DNA from: Lichenicoccus sp964242335
GTDB lineage: Bacteria > Pseudomonadota > Alphaproteobacteria > Acetobacterales > Acetobacteraceae
Length of the DNA: 64,000 nt
Reading direction: 5' to 3'
Assembly (NCBI GenBank): GCA_964242335.1
Contig: CAXTAY010000005.1
Span: 1-64,000, forward strand
Shown here: positions 8,972 through 18,667 of the stretch, piece after piece
How the letters are laid out: the number at the start of each line of letters is the position of its first letter
Numbering within the stretch: the first letter of the stretch is position 1
Translations under genes and position numbers: made by a program
Notes under the pieces: generated by a model
What the model was told of the DNA's origin: nothing
Database searches by the model: none
Seen by the model: the letters and a program-made list of their open reading frames with translations, nothing else

Positions 8972-10522
8972 ATGATCACGCTGAAGAACCTGCTCAAGCG
9001 ATACGGCATCGTCGCCTGGCGGCGCCGCTGGGCGGCCGTGATCCTCGCCTGGGCGATCTGCCTCGCGGGCTGGCTCGGGGTCGCGTTCATTCCCGACCAA
9101 TACCGATCGACGGCGCGGCTCTACGTCGACACCGGCGCCGTGCTGACGCCGCTGCTGAAGGGGCTGGCGCTCGACAGCTCCACCAGCAGCGACGTCGACA
9201 TCCTGCAGCGCACGTTGCTGAGCCGGCCCAACCTCGAGAAGCTCATTTCCAAGACCGACCTCGACCTCAGGGCGTCGACGCCGACGCAGCGCGAGCGGCT
9301 GATCCAGTCCCTGACGACGAGCATCCGGATCCAGCCGCAGATGAGCAACCTGTTCACGATCGAGTACGCCGACAAGAGTCCGAAGCTCGCGCGTGACGTC
9401 GTGCAGACCATCGTCACGCTGTTCGTCGAGAACGCCACCGGTAACTCGCGCGACGACATGGAGAGTGCCAGGCTGTTCCTGGAGCGGCAGATCGCCTCCT
9501 ACGAGGCGAAGCTGCGAACCGCCGAGCAGGCCCGCGCCGCCTTCCAGGTGCGCTACGCCGACCTGCTGCCCGCGACTGCCGGCGGCGTCTCCCGCCTCGA
9601 CGCCGCGCGCGACCAGGCACAGCTGCTGCGCGGGCAGGTGATCGACGCGACCAGCCGGCGCGACCTGCTGCGGCAGGAGATGAACACCACGCCGCCGTTG
9701 CTGGTCACCGAGACCTATGGCGGCCTCGTCGCCGGCCCGGGCGGTGCGGGCGGTCCGATGAGTCTGGCCGACGCCGAGCAGAACCTGCAGCAGCTGCAGC
9801 TCCGCTTCACCGACAAGTACCCCGATGTCGTCGCCGCCCGGAACCTGGTCGCAGCGATGCGCGGCGCCGGCCTAGCGAGCCCGGGAAGCAGTGCCGGAGC
9901 GCGTGGATTGCCGTCGTCGCGTGCTCGATCGGTGCCCAACCCTGTGTACGAACAGCTCAAGGTTCGCTTGGTCGATACCGAGAGCGCGCTCGCCTCGCTG
10001 CAGCGCCAGGCCGCGGACGCGGCGCGGGAGGCGGCCGATCTCGCCGAGATCGCGCGCGGTGCACCGGGCGTGCAGGCGCAGTACATCAACCTGAACCGCG
10101 ACTACGACGTGCTGCGCAAGAACTACGACGAGCTCCTCGCGCGGCGCGAGTCTATGCGGATCGGGGCGGCGGCGAACGACGAGGCCGACGAGGTCAAGCT
10201 ACGCATCGTCGACGCGCCGCAGGTCCCGACCATCCCCGTCGGCCCGAAGCGGCTGCTGCTCACGATCGGCGTCCTGCTCGCCGGAGTGGGAGCCGGCATC
10301 GGGCTCGTGTTCCTGTCGGTGCAGATCGATAGCTCGTTCTTCTCGGTGCAGGATCTGCGCGGCATCGGGCTGCCGGTCCTGGGCGGCGTCTCGCTGCGCG
10401 AACGCCGCAAGGGGCGGCGGCGCTATTCCGGGCTGGTCGGTTTCGCCGCCAGCATCGGCTCTCTCTTCGTGGTGTTCGGCGGCTTCGCCACCTATCCGCT
10501 CTGGCTCGCGAGTTTCGTATGA
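8972..10522 (+). CDS. Polysaccharide chain-length determinant protein (Wzz/PCP, XrtA-system type)
   Basis: This 516-residue inner-membrane protein has an N-terminal Wzz segment and a first transmembrane helix at about 20-38. A long periplasmic coiled-coil region holds the LFLERQIASYEAKLRTAEQAR stretch. A second helix lies around LLLTIGVLLAGVGAGIGLVF, and a third hydrophobic segment sits at the extreme C-terminus, as in exosortase-linked PCP proteins. It controls chain length and partners the autokinase encoded next, with a 4-nt overlap. Confidence 0.9.
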   Translation: MITLKNLLKRYGIVAWRRRWAAVILAWAICLAGWLGVAFIPDQYRSTARLYVDTGAVLTPLLKGLALDSSTSSDVDILQRTLLSRPNLEKLISKTDLDLRASTPTQRERLIQSLTTSIRIQPQMSNLFTIEYADKSPKLARDVVQTIVTLFVENATGNSRDDMESARLFLERQIASYEAKLRTAEQARAAFQVRYADLLPATAGGVSRLDAARDQAQLLRGQVIDATSRRDLLRQEMNTTPPLLVTETYGGLVAGPGGAGGPMSLADAEQNLQQLQLRFTDKYPDVVAARNLVAAMRGAGLASPGSSAGARGLPSSRARSVPNPVYEQLKVRLVDTESALASLQRQAADAAREAADLAEIARGAPGVQAQYINLNRDYDVLRKNYDELLARRESMRIGAAANDEADEVKLRIVDAPQVPTIPVGPKRLLLTIGVLLAGVGAGIGLVFLSVQIDSSFFSVQDLRGIGLPVLGGVSLRERRKGRRRYSGLVGFAASIGSLFVVFGGFATYPLWLASFV

Positions 10523-11433
10523 CCACCCATCCGAACCTGATCGAGCGCGCGGCGAGCCGGCTGCGGGATGATAATGATCGCATCGCCTCGGAGCTGCTCC
10601 GCCGGCAGCCTTCGGCGACGCCAACGCTGCCGGCACCGCCGGCAGCCGCACGATCAGCCGCCGAGCCGGCCGCGCACGCCGACGCAGCCGATCTTCCGGC
10701 GCCGGTGGCGACGCCCGATCCTGCGGAGCGCATCGAAGCCACGATGCTGCGGCGCGCCGGCATGATCGATCCCGCGCAGAAGCATTCCCGCCTGTCGGAC
10801 GAGTTCCGCATCGTCCAGGGGCAGGTGCTGCAGGCGATCGCGCAGGCGGTCGAGCGCGAGGTCGTCTCGGCCAGGACCATCATGCTGACCAGCGCGCGTC
10901 CGGGCGAGGGCAAGACGTTCTCCTGCCTAAATCTCGCCGGCAGCCTGGCGAGCTATGGTCAGCAGCCGGTCATCCTGGTCGATGTGGACGCCAAGCAGCG
11001 CACCCTCAGCACGCGCCTCGGTCTCGCGGGCAAGCCCGGGCTGCTCGACCTGTCGTCGCATCCCGATGCGGATATCGACGGCTTCCTGGTCGAGACCAGC
11101 CTGCCGAACCTGCGCGTGATCCCGGTGGGCCAGCTGGAGCAGCAGGGAATGGTGCCGGGCGGCAGGCTGGTGATCGACGCGATCGAACGCCTCGGTCGCT
11201 CCTATCCGGACTGCCTCATCGTGCTGGACACCCCGGCCTGCCTGTCGAGCAGCGCGCCGAGCATGCTGGCACCCCTGGTGCGCGGGATCGTCATGCTCGT
11301 CGAGGCGCAGAAGACGCAGCGCGCGGAGCTGGAGGCCGCACTCGACCTCGTCGAGGCCTGCCCCACGGTGCTGCTCCTGCTCAACAAGGTGCAGCTCACC
11401 GCGAGCGACACGTTCGGGGCTTATGGCTATTGA
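10519..11433 (+). CDS. Tyrosine autokinase of the XrtA exopolysaccharide system (BY-kinase)
   Basis: This 304-residue cytoplasmic P-loop ATPase has a disordered Ala/Pro-rich N-terminus (1-75). Walker A is TSARPGEGKTFSCLNLA, the second BY-kinase motif is VILVDVDAKQRT, and Walker B-like residues are LIVLDTP. Such kinases phosphorylate a C-terminal tyrosine cluster and cycle with the PCP protein to drive polymerisation. Here the tail is short, with only two tyrosines in the last three residues (YGY), so regulation may be simplified. It overlaps both neighbours. Confidence 0.88.
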   Translation: MTTHPNLIERAASRLRDDNDRIASELLRRQPSATPTLPAPPAAARSAAEPAAHADAADLPAPVATPDPAERIEATMLRRAGMIDPAQKHSRLSDEFRIVQGQVLQAIAQAVEREVVSARTIMLTSARPGEGKTFSCLNLAGSLASYGQQPVILVDVDAKQRTLSTRLGLAGKPGLLDLSSHPDADIDGFLVETSLPNLRVIPVGQLEQQGMVPGGRLVIDAIERLGRSYPDCLIVLDTPACLSSSAPSMLAPLVRGIVMLVEAQKTQRAELEAALDLVEACPTVLLLLNKVQLTASDTFGAYGY

Positions 11434-13096
11434 GCTGCAGCGGGATCGACCGGCGGCTCGCAAGCCCGTGCTCGACGTGCCGGCGATCCGGTGCATCGGC
11501 CTCGCCGGCGTGATCGGCATCTCCGGCATCGCCGCCCGCGCGGCCCATGCCACCGAGGCCGACAACGCCGCCTTCGCGCCGACGGTGACGGACAGCCAGC
11601 CGGACCTGCGCGCGCTCGTCGGCGGTCTGCTCGGTGGCTCGACGCCCGAGGATCGCGCGTTCACCCTGCAGCCCGCGATCGGCGTGCGCGAGCTGCTGAC
11701 CGACAACGTCTACGAGGCACGCAGCCCGCGCGTCGCCGACCTGGTGACGTCGATCCTGCCGGAGCTGCTGCTGAGCGGGCGAACGCCGCTCGCGCAGGCC
11801 AACATAAGCTACACGCCCGACATCCAGCTCTATGCCAAGACGTCGCAACAGGACCAGGTGGTCCAGCAGTTCAACGGTCAGGCCGAACTGACGGCCGTTC
11901 CGCAGACCCTGTTCCTCTCGCTGCGCGGAACCGGCGATCAGCAATCGACCATCGGCAGCTACGGACAGGGCGGCCTGCCCTATTACGGCGAGCAGAACCG
12001 CACCGACGTGGTGGCGCTGCAGGCCTCGCCCTATCTGCAGCATCGTTTCGGCGGCGACGGTACGCTGCGGGCCGGCTACGTCTTCAACTACAGCAGCCAA
12101 ACAGACTCCCAATCCGGGACGCCGGGCGAACCCGTCGAGTTCCCGTTTTCGCAGGATCTCGGCAACAGCGTGACCCGTTCCAACGAGGGATACGCGTCCT
12201 TCACCACAGGCGAGAACCTCGGCCGCTTCACCGATACCGCGCGGCTCGACATCACGCGCTACGACGGCAGCGGCGACAGCGTGCTGAACCGCGCCCACCG
12301 TTCGATCGTGATCGATGATTTCGGCTACGGGTTGAATCGTGCGGTCGCCCTGCTCGGCAGCGCCGGCTACGAGGACATCGCCTATTCCGGGCTGCCACCG
12401 ATCAGGATCCGGGACGCGGTATGGAACGCCGGCATCCGGCTGACGCCGAACCAGGCCAGCAGCCTGACCGCCAAATATGGCCACAAGGACGGCTTCGACA
12501 GCCTTACGCTCGCCTCCTCGTACGCCGTCACGGCGCGGCTGCGGGTGTTCGCGGTGTATTCGGAGGGCCTGACCAGCGGTCAGGAAGAGATCCAGGACAA
12601 CCTGGACCAGTCCTCCGTTGATCAGTTCGGCAATACCGTCAGCACCGCGACCGGCGCGCCGACCCTGGTCTCCGACCAGCTGCTGTCGCTGCAGAACGAC
12701 CTCTATCGGGTGCAGCGCTTCTCTGCCACCGCGATCAGCACCTACGCGCGGGACGTCTTCTCGCTGACGGTGGAGCAGGAGAACCGCAACGAGATCGCCA
12801 GCGCATCCGGGGCACCGGGCTATTCCGACCGTGGAACCTCGATAGACCTCAGCTGGAGCCACGACGTCACGCCGAAGCTGACCCTGACGACGACGCTGCG
12901 GTATAGCGACACCCGAACCGAGACCGTTCCAATATCAAAATATCAAACCGCGGGTCTGGATCTGGATGCGGGCTACGCGATCGGCCATTCGCTGACCGCG
13001 ACCTTCAGCTACTTCATCCGCAACGTCTCGGCCAATTCCGCGGGCCAGAGCAGCCTGCAGAATGCCGTCCTCATCGGCCTGCGTCAGAGCTTCTAG
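11423..13096 (+). CDS. PEP-CTERM-system-associated outer-membrane beta-barrel protein (TIGR03016-like)
   Basis: This 557-residue protein starts 11 nt inside the kinase gene. It has an N-terminal hydrophobic export segment (about residues 14-34, ending in AAHA) and then a long run of alternating aromatic/polar beta-strands, ending in a phenylalanine as outer-membrane barrels do (IGLRQSF). Position in the operon and architecture match the barrel proteins found beside exosortase A loci. It probably contributes to outer-membrane passage or anchoring of the polymer; its exact role is not established. Confidence 0.8.
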   Translation: MAIELQRDRPAARKPVLDVPAIRCIGLAGVIGISGIAARAAHATEADNAAFAPTVTDSQPDLRALVGGLLGGSTPEDRAFTLQPAIGVRELLTDNVYEARSPRVADLVTSILPELLLSGRTPLAQANISYTPDIQLYAKTSQQDQVVQQFNGQAELTAVPQTLFLSLRGTGDQQSTIGSYGQGGLPYYGEQNRTDVVALQASPYLQHRFGGDGTLRAGYVFNYSSQTDSQSGTPGEPVEFPFSQDLGNSVTRSNEGYASFTTGENLGRFTDTARLDITRYDGSGDSVLNRAHRSIVIDDFGYGLNRAVALLGSAGYEDIAYSGLPPIRIRDAVWNAGIRLTPNQASSLTAKYGHKDGFDSLTLASSYAVTARLRVFAVYSEGLTSGQEEIQDNLDQSSVDQFGNTVSTATGAPTLVSDQLLSLQNDLYRVQRFSATAISTYARDVFSLTVEQENRNEIASASGAPGYSDRGTSIDLSWSHDVTPKLTLTTTLRYSDTRTETVPISKYQTAGLDLDAGYAIGHSLTATFSYFIRNVSANSAGQSSLQNAVLIGLRQSF

Positions 13097-13098
13097 CG

Positions 13099-14043
13099 AT
13101 GATCATGTACACCAAATATTACGGGCTGACCGGGCTGCCGTTCCAGCTGACCCCGGACAGCCAGTTCTTCTTCGGCAGCAGCGGCCACAGCCGCGCGCTG
13201 TCCCACCTGGTCTACGGCCTGCAGCAGCAGGAGGGATTCATCGTCATCACCGGCGAGGTCGGTGCCGGCAAGACCACGCTGGTGGACTGGCTCTGGTCGC
13301 AGCTCGACCATTCCCAGTACGTCATGGTCCGGATCATGACGACGCTGGTGTCGTCCGACGACCTGCTGCGCCTGGTCGCTGCCGGCTTCGGCGTCGAGGA
13401 GGCGTCCGACAAGGCGACGCTGCTTCGCCGCACCGAGGAGAAGCTGGTCTTCCTGAGGGCGCAGGGCAGGCGGCCGCTGCTGATCGTCGACGAGGTGCAG
13501 GGCCTGTCGGTGAGCGGTCTCGAGGAACTGCGCATGGTGTCCAACATCGCCCAGGGCGGGCGGTCGCTGCTGCAGATCATCCTGCTGGGGCAGCCGGAGT
13601 TTCGCCAGACCTTCGCCAGGCCGCAGCTGAACCAGCTGCGACAGCGCGTCCTCGCCTCCTATCATCTCGGCCCGCTCTCCGCCGAGGAGACCCAGGCCTA
13701 TGTAAGGCACCGCCTGACCGCGGTGGGCTGGAACGGTGTCCCGGACTGGGAGCCGGCCGCCTTCGAGCGCGTCCACCAGCGCAGCGGCGGCATCCCGCGA
13801 CGGATCAACCGGCTCTGCTCGCGCGTGCTGCTGTACGGCGCCCTGGAGGAGACCGCGCTGATCACGGCGGTCATGGTGGAGGACACCGCGTCCGAGCTGG
13901 AAGCCGATATCGGCGCCGACGCGAGGGGCGAGCAGGCGCCCGCTTCGCAGAGCTCGGAGCTGAGCGGGCGCATCGCCGCACTGGAAGGCAAGCTCGATCG
14001 CCTGTTCGAGCTGCTCGACGTGCCGGCGCGAGGTGCCGCATGA
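13099..14043 (+). CDS. XrtA/PEP-CTERM-system-associated AAA ATPase (ExeA-like, TIGR03015 type)
   Basis: This 314-residue protein begins with the family hallmark YYGLTGLPFQLTPDSQFFF. It has Walker A GEVGAGKTTL, Walker B LLIVDEVQGL and a sensor-like GQPEFRQTF segment. ExeA/GspA-type ATPases help assemble secretion channels in the envelope; in exosortase loci this subfamily is almost always next to the exopolysaccharide kinase. The C-terminal 40 residues form a predicted coiled coil. It lies 2 nt after the barrel gene and overlaps the deacetylase by 4 nt. Confidence 0.9.
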   Translation: MIMYTKYYGLTGLPFQLTPDSQFFFGSSGHSRALSHLVYGLQQQEGFIVITGEVGAGKTTLVDWLWSQLDHSQYVMVRIMTTLVSSDDLLRLVAAGFGVEEASDKATLLRRTEEKLVFLRAQGRRPLLIVDEVQGLSVSGLEELRMVSNIAQGGRSLLQIILLGQPEFRQTFARPQLNQLRQRVLASYHLGPLSAEETQAYVRHRLTAVGWNGVPDWEPAAFERVHQRSGGIPRRINRLCSRVLLYGALEETALITAVMVEDTASELEADIGADARGEQAPASQSSELSGRIAALEGKLDRLFELLDVPARGAA

Positions 14044-14915
14044 CCGCCACCGCGCCGATACGCAACGCGATGAGCGTCGATGTCGAGGACTACTTCCAGG
14101 TGCAGGCCTTCGCAGGCGTGGTGCCGAGGGCCAGCTGGGACGCGATCCCGCGACGGGTGGAAGCCAACACCGACCGCATCCTGGAGAAGTTCGACGCCGC
14201 CGGGGTGCACGCGACCTTCTTCACCCTGGGCTGGATCGCCGAGCGCCATCCCGCCCTGGTCCGACGCATCGTGGCGGCGGGGCACGAGCTCGCCAGCCAC
14301 GGCTACGACCATGTGCTGGCGCATCGTCTGACGCCGGTCGAGTTCGGCGAGGATGTGGGCCGTACCAGGCGGATGCTGGAGGATATCGGCGGCGTGCAGG
14401 TGGTGGGCTATCGCGCCCCGACCTTCTCGATCGGGCCGCGCAACCCGTGGGCGTTCGAGCGGCTGGAGCGCGAGGGCTACCGCTACAGCTCCAGCGTGTT
14501 CCCGATCCGCCATGACCTCTACGGCGTGCCCGACGCGCCGCGTGCGCCGTTCCGACCAAGCTCGGGCGCGCTGTGGGAGCTGCCGATGACCACGGTGCGG
14601 GTGCTGCGGCGCAACCTGCCCTGCTCGGGCGGCGGCTACTTCCGGCTGCTGCCCTACGAGCTGTTCCGCAGCGGCCTGCGTCGGCTCAACCGCGTCGAGC
14701 GTCGACCCGGGATCTTCTATTTCCATCCCTGGGAGATCGATCCGGACCAGCCGCGTGTCGAGGGGAGCAGCCGCATGTCGCGCTTCCGGCACACGGTCAA
14801 CCTGTCGCGCATGGCCGGCCGGCTCGACAGGCTGCTGGGCGACCTCGCCTGGGACCGCATGGACCGCGTCTTCGCGCCGCTCTGGAGCCCGCCGCGTCAG
14901 GCCGCCGCGTCATGA
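14040..14915 (+). CDS. XrtA-system polysaccharide deacetylase (NodB fold plus DUF3473 tail)
   Basis: This 291-residue protein has the NodB motif 1 SVDVEDYFQ, with catalytic and metal aspartates, and the motif SHGYDH with metal histidines. A GYRAPTFSI segment and a C-terminal extension (FYFHPWEIDPDQPR) are typical of the exosortase-linked deacetylases. It probably removes N-acetyl groups from the nascent exopolysaccharide. The ATG at 14040 overlaps the ATPase stop (ATGA); a longer open frame upstream is antisense-like. It overlaps the FemAB gene by 4 nt. Confidence 0.9.
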   Translation: MTATAPIRNAMSVDVEDYFQVQAFAGVVPRASWDAIPRRVEANTDRILEKFDAAGVHATFFTLGWIAERHPALVRRIVAAGHELASHGYDHVLAHRLTPVEFGEDVGRTRRMLEDIGGVQVVGYRAPTFSIGPRNPWAFERLEREGYRYSSSVFPIRHDLYGVPDAPRAPFRPSSGALWELPMTTVRVLRRNLPCSGGGYFRLLPYELFRSGLRRLNRVERRPGIFYFHPWEIDPDQPRVEGSSRMSRFRHTVNLSRMAGRLDRLLGDLAWDRMDRVFAPLWSPPRQAAAS

Positions 14916-15955
14916 CCGTGCGCTGCCGCCCGCTCGAGCCTGCTGCCGAAGCCGCCTGGGACGCGTTCGTGACCGCACAGGAAGCGGGCACCTTCTTCCA
15001 CCTGTCGGGATGGCGCCAGGTGATCGACCGCGCCTTCGGCCAGCGCACCCGCTACGTGCTGGCCGAACGCGACGGCGCCATCACCGGCGTGCTGCCGATG
15101 GTGCACATGCGCAGCCGGCTGTTCGGCAATGCGCTGGTCTCCAACCCGTTCTGCGTCTATGGCGGCCCGCTGGCCGGCGATGCGGAAAGCGCCGACGCGC
15201 TGACGAACCATGCGGTCGAGATGATGCGCGAGACCGGCGTGCCGACGCTCGAGTTCCGCTTCCAGGGCGTCCTGGAGCCGCTGCGCGAGGGATGGGCCAC
15301 CCGTGCCGACGGGCTGTACGTCACGTTCCGCAAGCCGATCGTCGCCGATGCCGATGCCAACCTGAAGGCGATCCCGCGCAAGCAGCGCGCGGTGGTGCGA
15401 AAGGGGATGCAGAACGGCCTGACCGTTTCGGTGGACGACGATGTCGACCGGCTGCACCGGATCTATGCCGAGAGCGTGCGCAACCTCGGCACGCCGGTGT
15501 TCTCGCGCGCCTATTTCCGGATCCTGCGCGCGGTGTTCGGCGCGCAGGCCGACGTGCTGACGGTGCTCGACGAGGGGCAGCCGATCGCGTCGGTGCTGAG
15601 CTTCTACTTCCGCGACCAGGTGCTGCCCTATTACGGCGGCGGCACGGTCGCGGCACGCGGCCGGGGTGCCAACGACCTGATGTATTGGGAGGTGATGCGG
15701 CGCGCCGGCGAGCGCGGGTTCCGGCTGTTCGATTTCGGCCGCAGCAAGATCGGCACCGGCGCCTTCGCGTTCAAGAAGAACCTCGGCTTCGAGCCGGCGC
15801 CGCTGCAGTACCGTTACCTGCTGCGTCCCGGCACGGCGCTGCCGGAGCATAATCCGCTGAACCCCAAATACCGGCTGTTCATCGACGGCTGGAAGCGCCT
15901 GCCGCTGCCGGTGACCAAGCTGATCGGTCCCGTCATCGTGCGCGGCATCGGCTAA
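14912..15955 (+). CDS. FemAB/GNAT-fold protein associated with the XrtA system
   Basis: This 347-residue protein opens with AWDAFVTAQEAGTFFHLSGW and shows the FemAB/CelD-like fold signature: RKQRAVVRKGM in the middle, and near the C-terminus FDFGRSKIGTGAFAFKKNLGF. Members of this exosortase-linked family probably transfer an acyl or aminoacyl group to sugar or peptide components of the matrix; the substrate is unknown. It is the first of three FemAB/GNAT-like proteins in the locus (see 20222-23344 and 26466-27518). Start ATG overlaps the previous stop. Confidence 0.88.
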   Translation: MTVRCRPLEPAAEAAWDAFVTAQEAGTFFHLSGWRQVIDRAFGQRTRYVLAERDGAITGVLPMVHMRSRLFGNALVSNPFCVYGGPLAGDAESADALTNHAVEMMRETGVPTLEFRFQGVLEPLREGWATRADGLYVTFRKPIVADADANLKAIPRKQRAVVRKGMQNGLTVSVDDDVDRLHRIYAESVRNLGTPVFSRAYFRILRAVFGAQADVLTVLDEGQPIASVLSFYFRDQVLPYYGGGTVAARGRGANDLMYWEVMRRAGERGFRLFDFGRSKIGTGAFAFKKNLGFEPAPLQYRYLLRPGTALPEHNPLNPKYRLFIDGWKRLPLPVTKLIGPVIVRGIG

Positions 15956-15959
15956 AGCG

Positions 15960-17174
15960 ATGCGTGACCTGCTGTTCCTCTGCCACCGCATTCCCTACCC
16001 GCCGAACAAGGGCGACAAGATCCGCGCCTGGCACATGCTGCGACACCTGGCGCTGGACCACCGCGTGCATCTCGGCTGCCTCGCCGACGATCCGGCCGAC
16101 CTCGAGCATCTGCCGATGCTGCGCGAGCTCTGTGCCAGCGTCGCCTGCCCCCGCATCGAGCCTCGCCGGCAGCGCCTGCGCGCGCTGACCCGGCTGCGTC
16201 CGGGCCGTCCGCTGACGCTGGACTATTTCCACCACTCGGGCCTGCAGCAATGGGTGCGGCAGACCCTCGGGCGCTCGCCGCTCGCCTGCCTGTTCGTGTT
16301 CTCCTCCGCGATGGCCCAGTACGTCCTGCGGCACGACGCGATCGGGCAGGATCGGGCACGGAGCCCCGCGATCCTCGACATGGTCGACGTCGACTCCGAG
16401 AAGTGGACGAACTACGCCGATCGTAGTGGGCTGCCAATGCGGCTGGTCTGGGCGCGCGAGGGCCGCACCCTGCTGGCGTACGAGAGACGCGTCGCCGCCC
16501 GGTTCGACCACACGCTGTTCGTCTCCGAGGACGAGTGCCGCCGCTTCGTCGAGCTGGCGCCGGAGAGCCGCGATCGTGCCGGCTGGGTCGAGAACGGCGT
16601 CGATCTCGCCTATTTCTCGACCGGGTGCGCCGGTGCCGACCCCTACCGCGGCGCCCGCCGCGCCATCGTGTTCACCGGGACCATGGACTACCGCCCCAAC
16701 GTCGATGCCGCGCAGTTCTTCGCCCACTCGGTGATGCCGCTGCTGCGTGCCCGACATCCGGACGCGGAGTTCCACATCGTCGGCGCCAATCCGACCGCCG
16801 CGGTGCAGGCCCTGGCCGCACTCCCCGGCATATATGTGGCCGGGCGGGTGCCGGACATGCGGCCGTACATGGCGCATGCCGCCATGGCCGTGGCGCCGCT
16901 GCGCATCGCGCGCGGCGTCCAGAACAAGGTGCTCGAAGCGATGGCGATGGCGCGGCCGGTGCTGGTCTCGCCGCAGGCGCTGGAGGGCCTGCGCGCGCAG
17001 CCCGGGCGGGACCTGCTGGTGGCCGACGAGCCGGCAGCGATGGCGGAGCGCGCCGGCGAGATCCTCGACGGCGGCCATGCCGGCCTCGGTATCGCGGCGC
17101 GCGCGGCGGTGGAGCGTTCCTATCCCTGGGAGGTCACGCTGCGCGGGCTCGACCGGCTGCTGCTGCCGGCATGA
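15960..17174 (+). CDS. Glycosyltransferase of the XrtA/PEP-CTERM system (TIGR03087-like)
   Basis: This 404-residue GT-B type enzyme has the characteristic start DLLFLCHRIPYPPNKGDKIR and the central VDVDSEKWTNYA segment. The donor-binding region includes VFTGTMDYRPNVDAAQFF, with a C-terminal PLRIARGVQNKVLEAMAM. It should add a sugar to the lipid-linked repeat unit on the cytoplasmic side. It lies 4 nt after the FemAB gene and overlaps the exosortase by 4 nt. Confidence 0.9.
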   Translation: MRDLLFLCHRIPYPPNKGDKIRAWHMLRHLALDHRVHLGCLADDPADLEHLPMLRELCASVACPRIEPRRQRLRALTRLRPGRPLTLDYFHHSGLQQWVRQTLGRSPLACLFVFSSAMAQYVLRHDAIGQDRARSPAILDMVDVDSEKWTNYADRSGLPMRLVWAREGRTLLAYERRVAARFDHTLFVSEDECRRFVELAPESRDRAGWVENGVDLAYFSTGCAGADPYRGARRAIVFTGTMDYRPNVDAAQFFAHSVMPLLRARHPDAEFHIVGANPTAAVQALAALPGIYVAGRVPDMRPYMAHAAMAVAPLRIARGVQNKVLEAMAMARPVLVSPQALEGLRAQPGRDLLVADEPAAMAERAGEILDGGHAGLGIAARAAVERSYPWEVTLRGLDRLLLPA

Positions 17175-18667
17175 GCGAGGTGATGCACCCCGCCCCGGCC
17201 CTGCCGCGCGCCCTGCTGGTGACGACCCCGGCGCTGCTGCTCGGCCTGCTGCTGCTGGCACTGGTGTTCCGACCGGAGATCCTCGCGGCGCTGGCGGTAT
17301 GGAGCGGCTCGACCGCCTACAACCACTGCTTCCTGGTGCTGCCGATCGCGATCTGGCTGGCCTATGACCGGCGGCGCCTGCTGGGGGCGGTGCCGATCCG
17401 GCCGCGGCCCGCGGCGGTGCTGCTGGCGCTGCCGCTGGGCTGCGGCTGGCTGCTGTTCGAGCGGCTCGGCATCATGGAGGGCCGACAGTTCATGGCGCTC
17501 GGCTTCGTCGAGCTGCTGGTGCTGGTCGTGCTGGGCGGGCGGATGGTGCGGGCGCTGCGTGCGCCGCTGCTCTACCTGATCTTCCTGGTGCCGTTCGGCG
17601 CCTTCCTGACGGCGCCGCTGCAGGATTTCACCACCCGCTTCGTCGTCCTCGGCCTCGACCTGCTGGGCATCGCGAACTACTCGGACGGCCACACGATCGA
17701 GATCCCCGAGGGCGTGTTCTTCGTCGCCCAGGCCTGCGCCGGATTGCGTTTCCTGATCGCCTCGGTGGCGTTCGGCGTGCTCTACGCCATGACGCTGTAT
17801 CGCAGCCCGTGGCGCCGGGTGCTGTTCGTCGCGGTCTCGGCCGTGGTGCCGGTGCTGGCCAACGGGGTGCGGGCGCTGGGCATCGTCGCCGCCGGCCACT
17901 GGATCGGCAGCGCGCGGGCGGCGGCGGCCGATCACCTGATCTATGGCTGGCTGTTCTTCTCGGCGGTCATCCTGGTGCTGATCCTGGCCGGCCTGCCGTT
18001 CCGCGAGGATGCGGCAGCGGATCCGTCCGACCGGTCCGGCGTGACGCCGCGCCCGCCGGGCTCGGTGCTGCGTCTGGTCCGGCCGGTACTGCTGCTGGCG
18101 CCCCTGGCGGCGGCGGGGCCGTTGCTGGCGGCAGACCTCGACGCCGCCGCGGCATCGCAGCAGGTGTCGGCACCGGTCGTGCTGGCGGGCTGCGTGGTGG
18201 CCGACGGTGCGGCAGTCGATCCGCTGCAACAGGCGGCCCTGTCGCGTATCGGGGCGTCGCCGCGCGCCTTCCTGTGCCGGGGCGGCACGATCCGGCTGCT
18301 CACGGTGGCGTTTCCTTCGCGCACCGATCCGGCGCTGATCCTGGCGGCGCAGCGCGGCCTGACCGGCCAGGACGTCGCGGAGGACGTGGCGACCGCACCG
18401 CTGGCCGCGGCACCCGGCTGGCAGAGCGTCACGACCACGAGGCCGCAGCGCCACTCGGCCACGGCGCTCTGGATCGACGGCAGCCCGGCGCGCGGCCTGC
18501 GCAGCCGGGCGATGCAGGCGCGCCGCAGCGTCATCGGCGGCGGCCATCCGGCGCTGTTGGCGGTGCTGGAGCCGGTCGGCGGCGGCTCGGGGCTCCTGGC
18601 GCCGCGCGATGCCGGCATGGCTGCCCTGTCGGCAGGGTTGGCGGCGTTCACGACCGGCCCGTCATGA
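17171..18667 (+). CDS. xrtA: Exosortase A with C-terminal EpsI-like extension
   Basis: This 498-residue inner-membrane protein has about eight transmembrane helices in residues 15-275. The proposed transpeptidase-type triad is present: Cys189 in QACAGLR, Arg234 in NGVRALG and His255 in DHLIYGW. It cleaves the C-terminal PEP-CTERM anchor of exported proteins and probably attaches them to another acceptor. After a linker (280-305) comes another hydrophobic segment and a periplasmic tail of about 180 residues, which may correspond to the EpsI-like domain often fused or adjacent to exosortases. The likely substrate is encoded at 35964-36656. Confidence 0.92.
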   Translation: MSEVMHPAPALPRALLVTTPALLLGLLLLALVFRPEILAALAVWSGSTAYNHCFLVLPIAIWLAYDRRRLLGAVPIRPRPAAVLLALPLGCGWLLFERLGIMEGRQFMALGFVELLVLVVLGGRMVRALRAPLLYLIFLVPFGAFLTAPLQDFTTRFVVLGLDLLGIANYSDGHTIEIPEGVFFVAQACAGLRFLIASVAFGVLYAMTLYRSPWRRVLFVAVSAVVPVLANGVRALGIVAAGHWIGSARAAAADHLIYGWLFFSAVILVLILAGLPFREDAAADPSDRSGVTPRPPGSVLRLVRPVLLLAPLAAAGPLLAADLDAAAASQQVSAPVVLAGCVVADGAAVDPLQQAALSRIGASPRAFLCRGGTIRLLTVAFPSRTDPALILAAQRGLTGQDVAEDVATAPLAAAPGWQSVTTTRPQRHSATALWIDGSPARGLRSRAMQARRSVIGGGHPALLAVLEPVGGGSGLLAPRDAGMAALSAGLAAFTTGPS

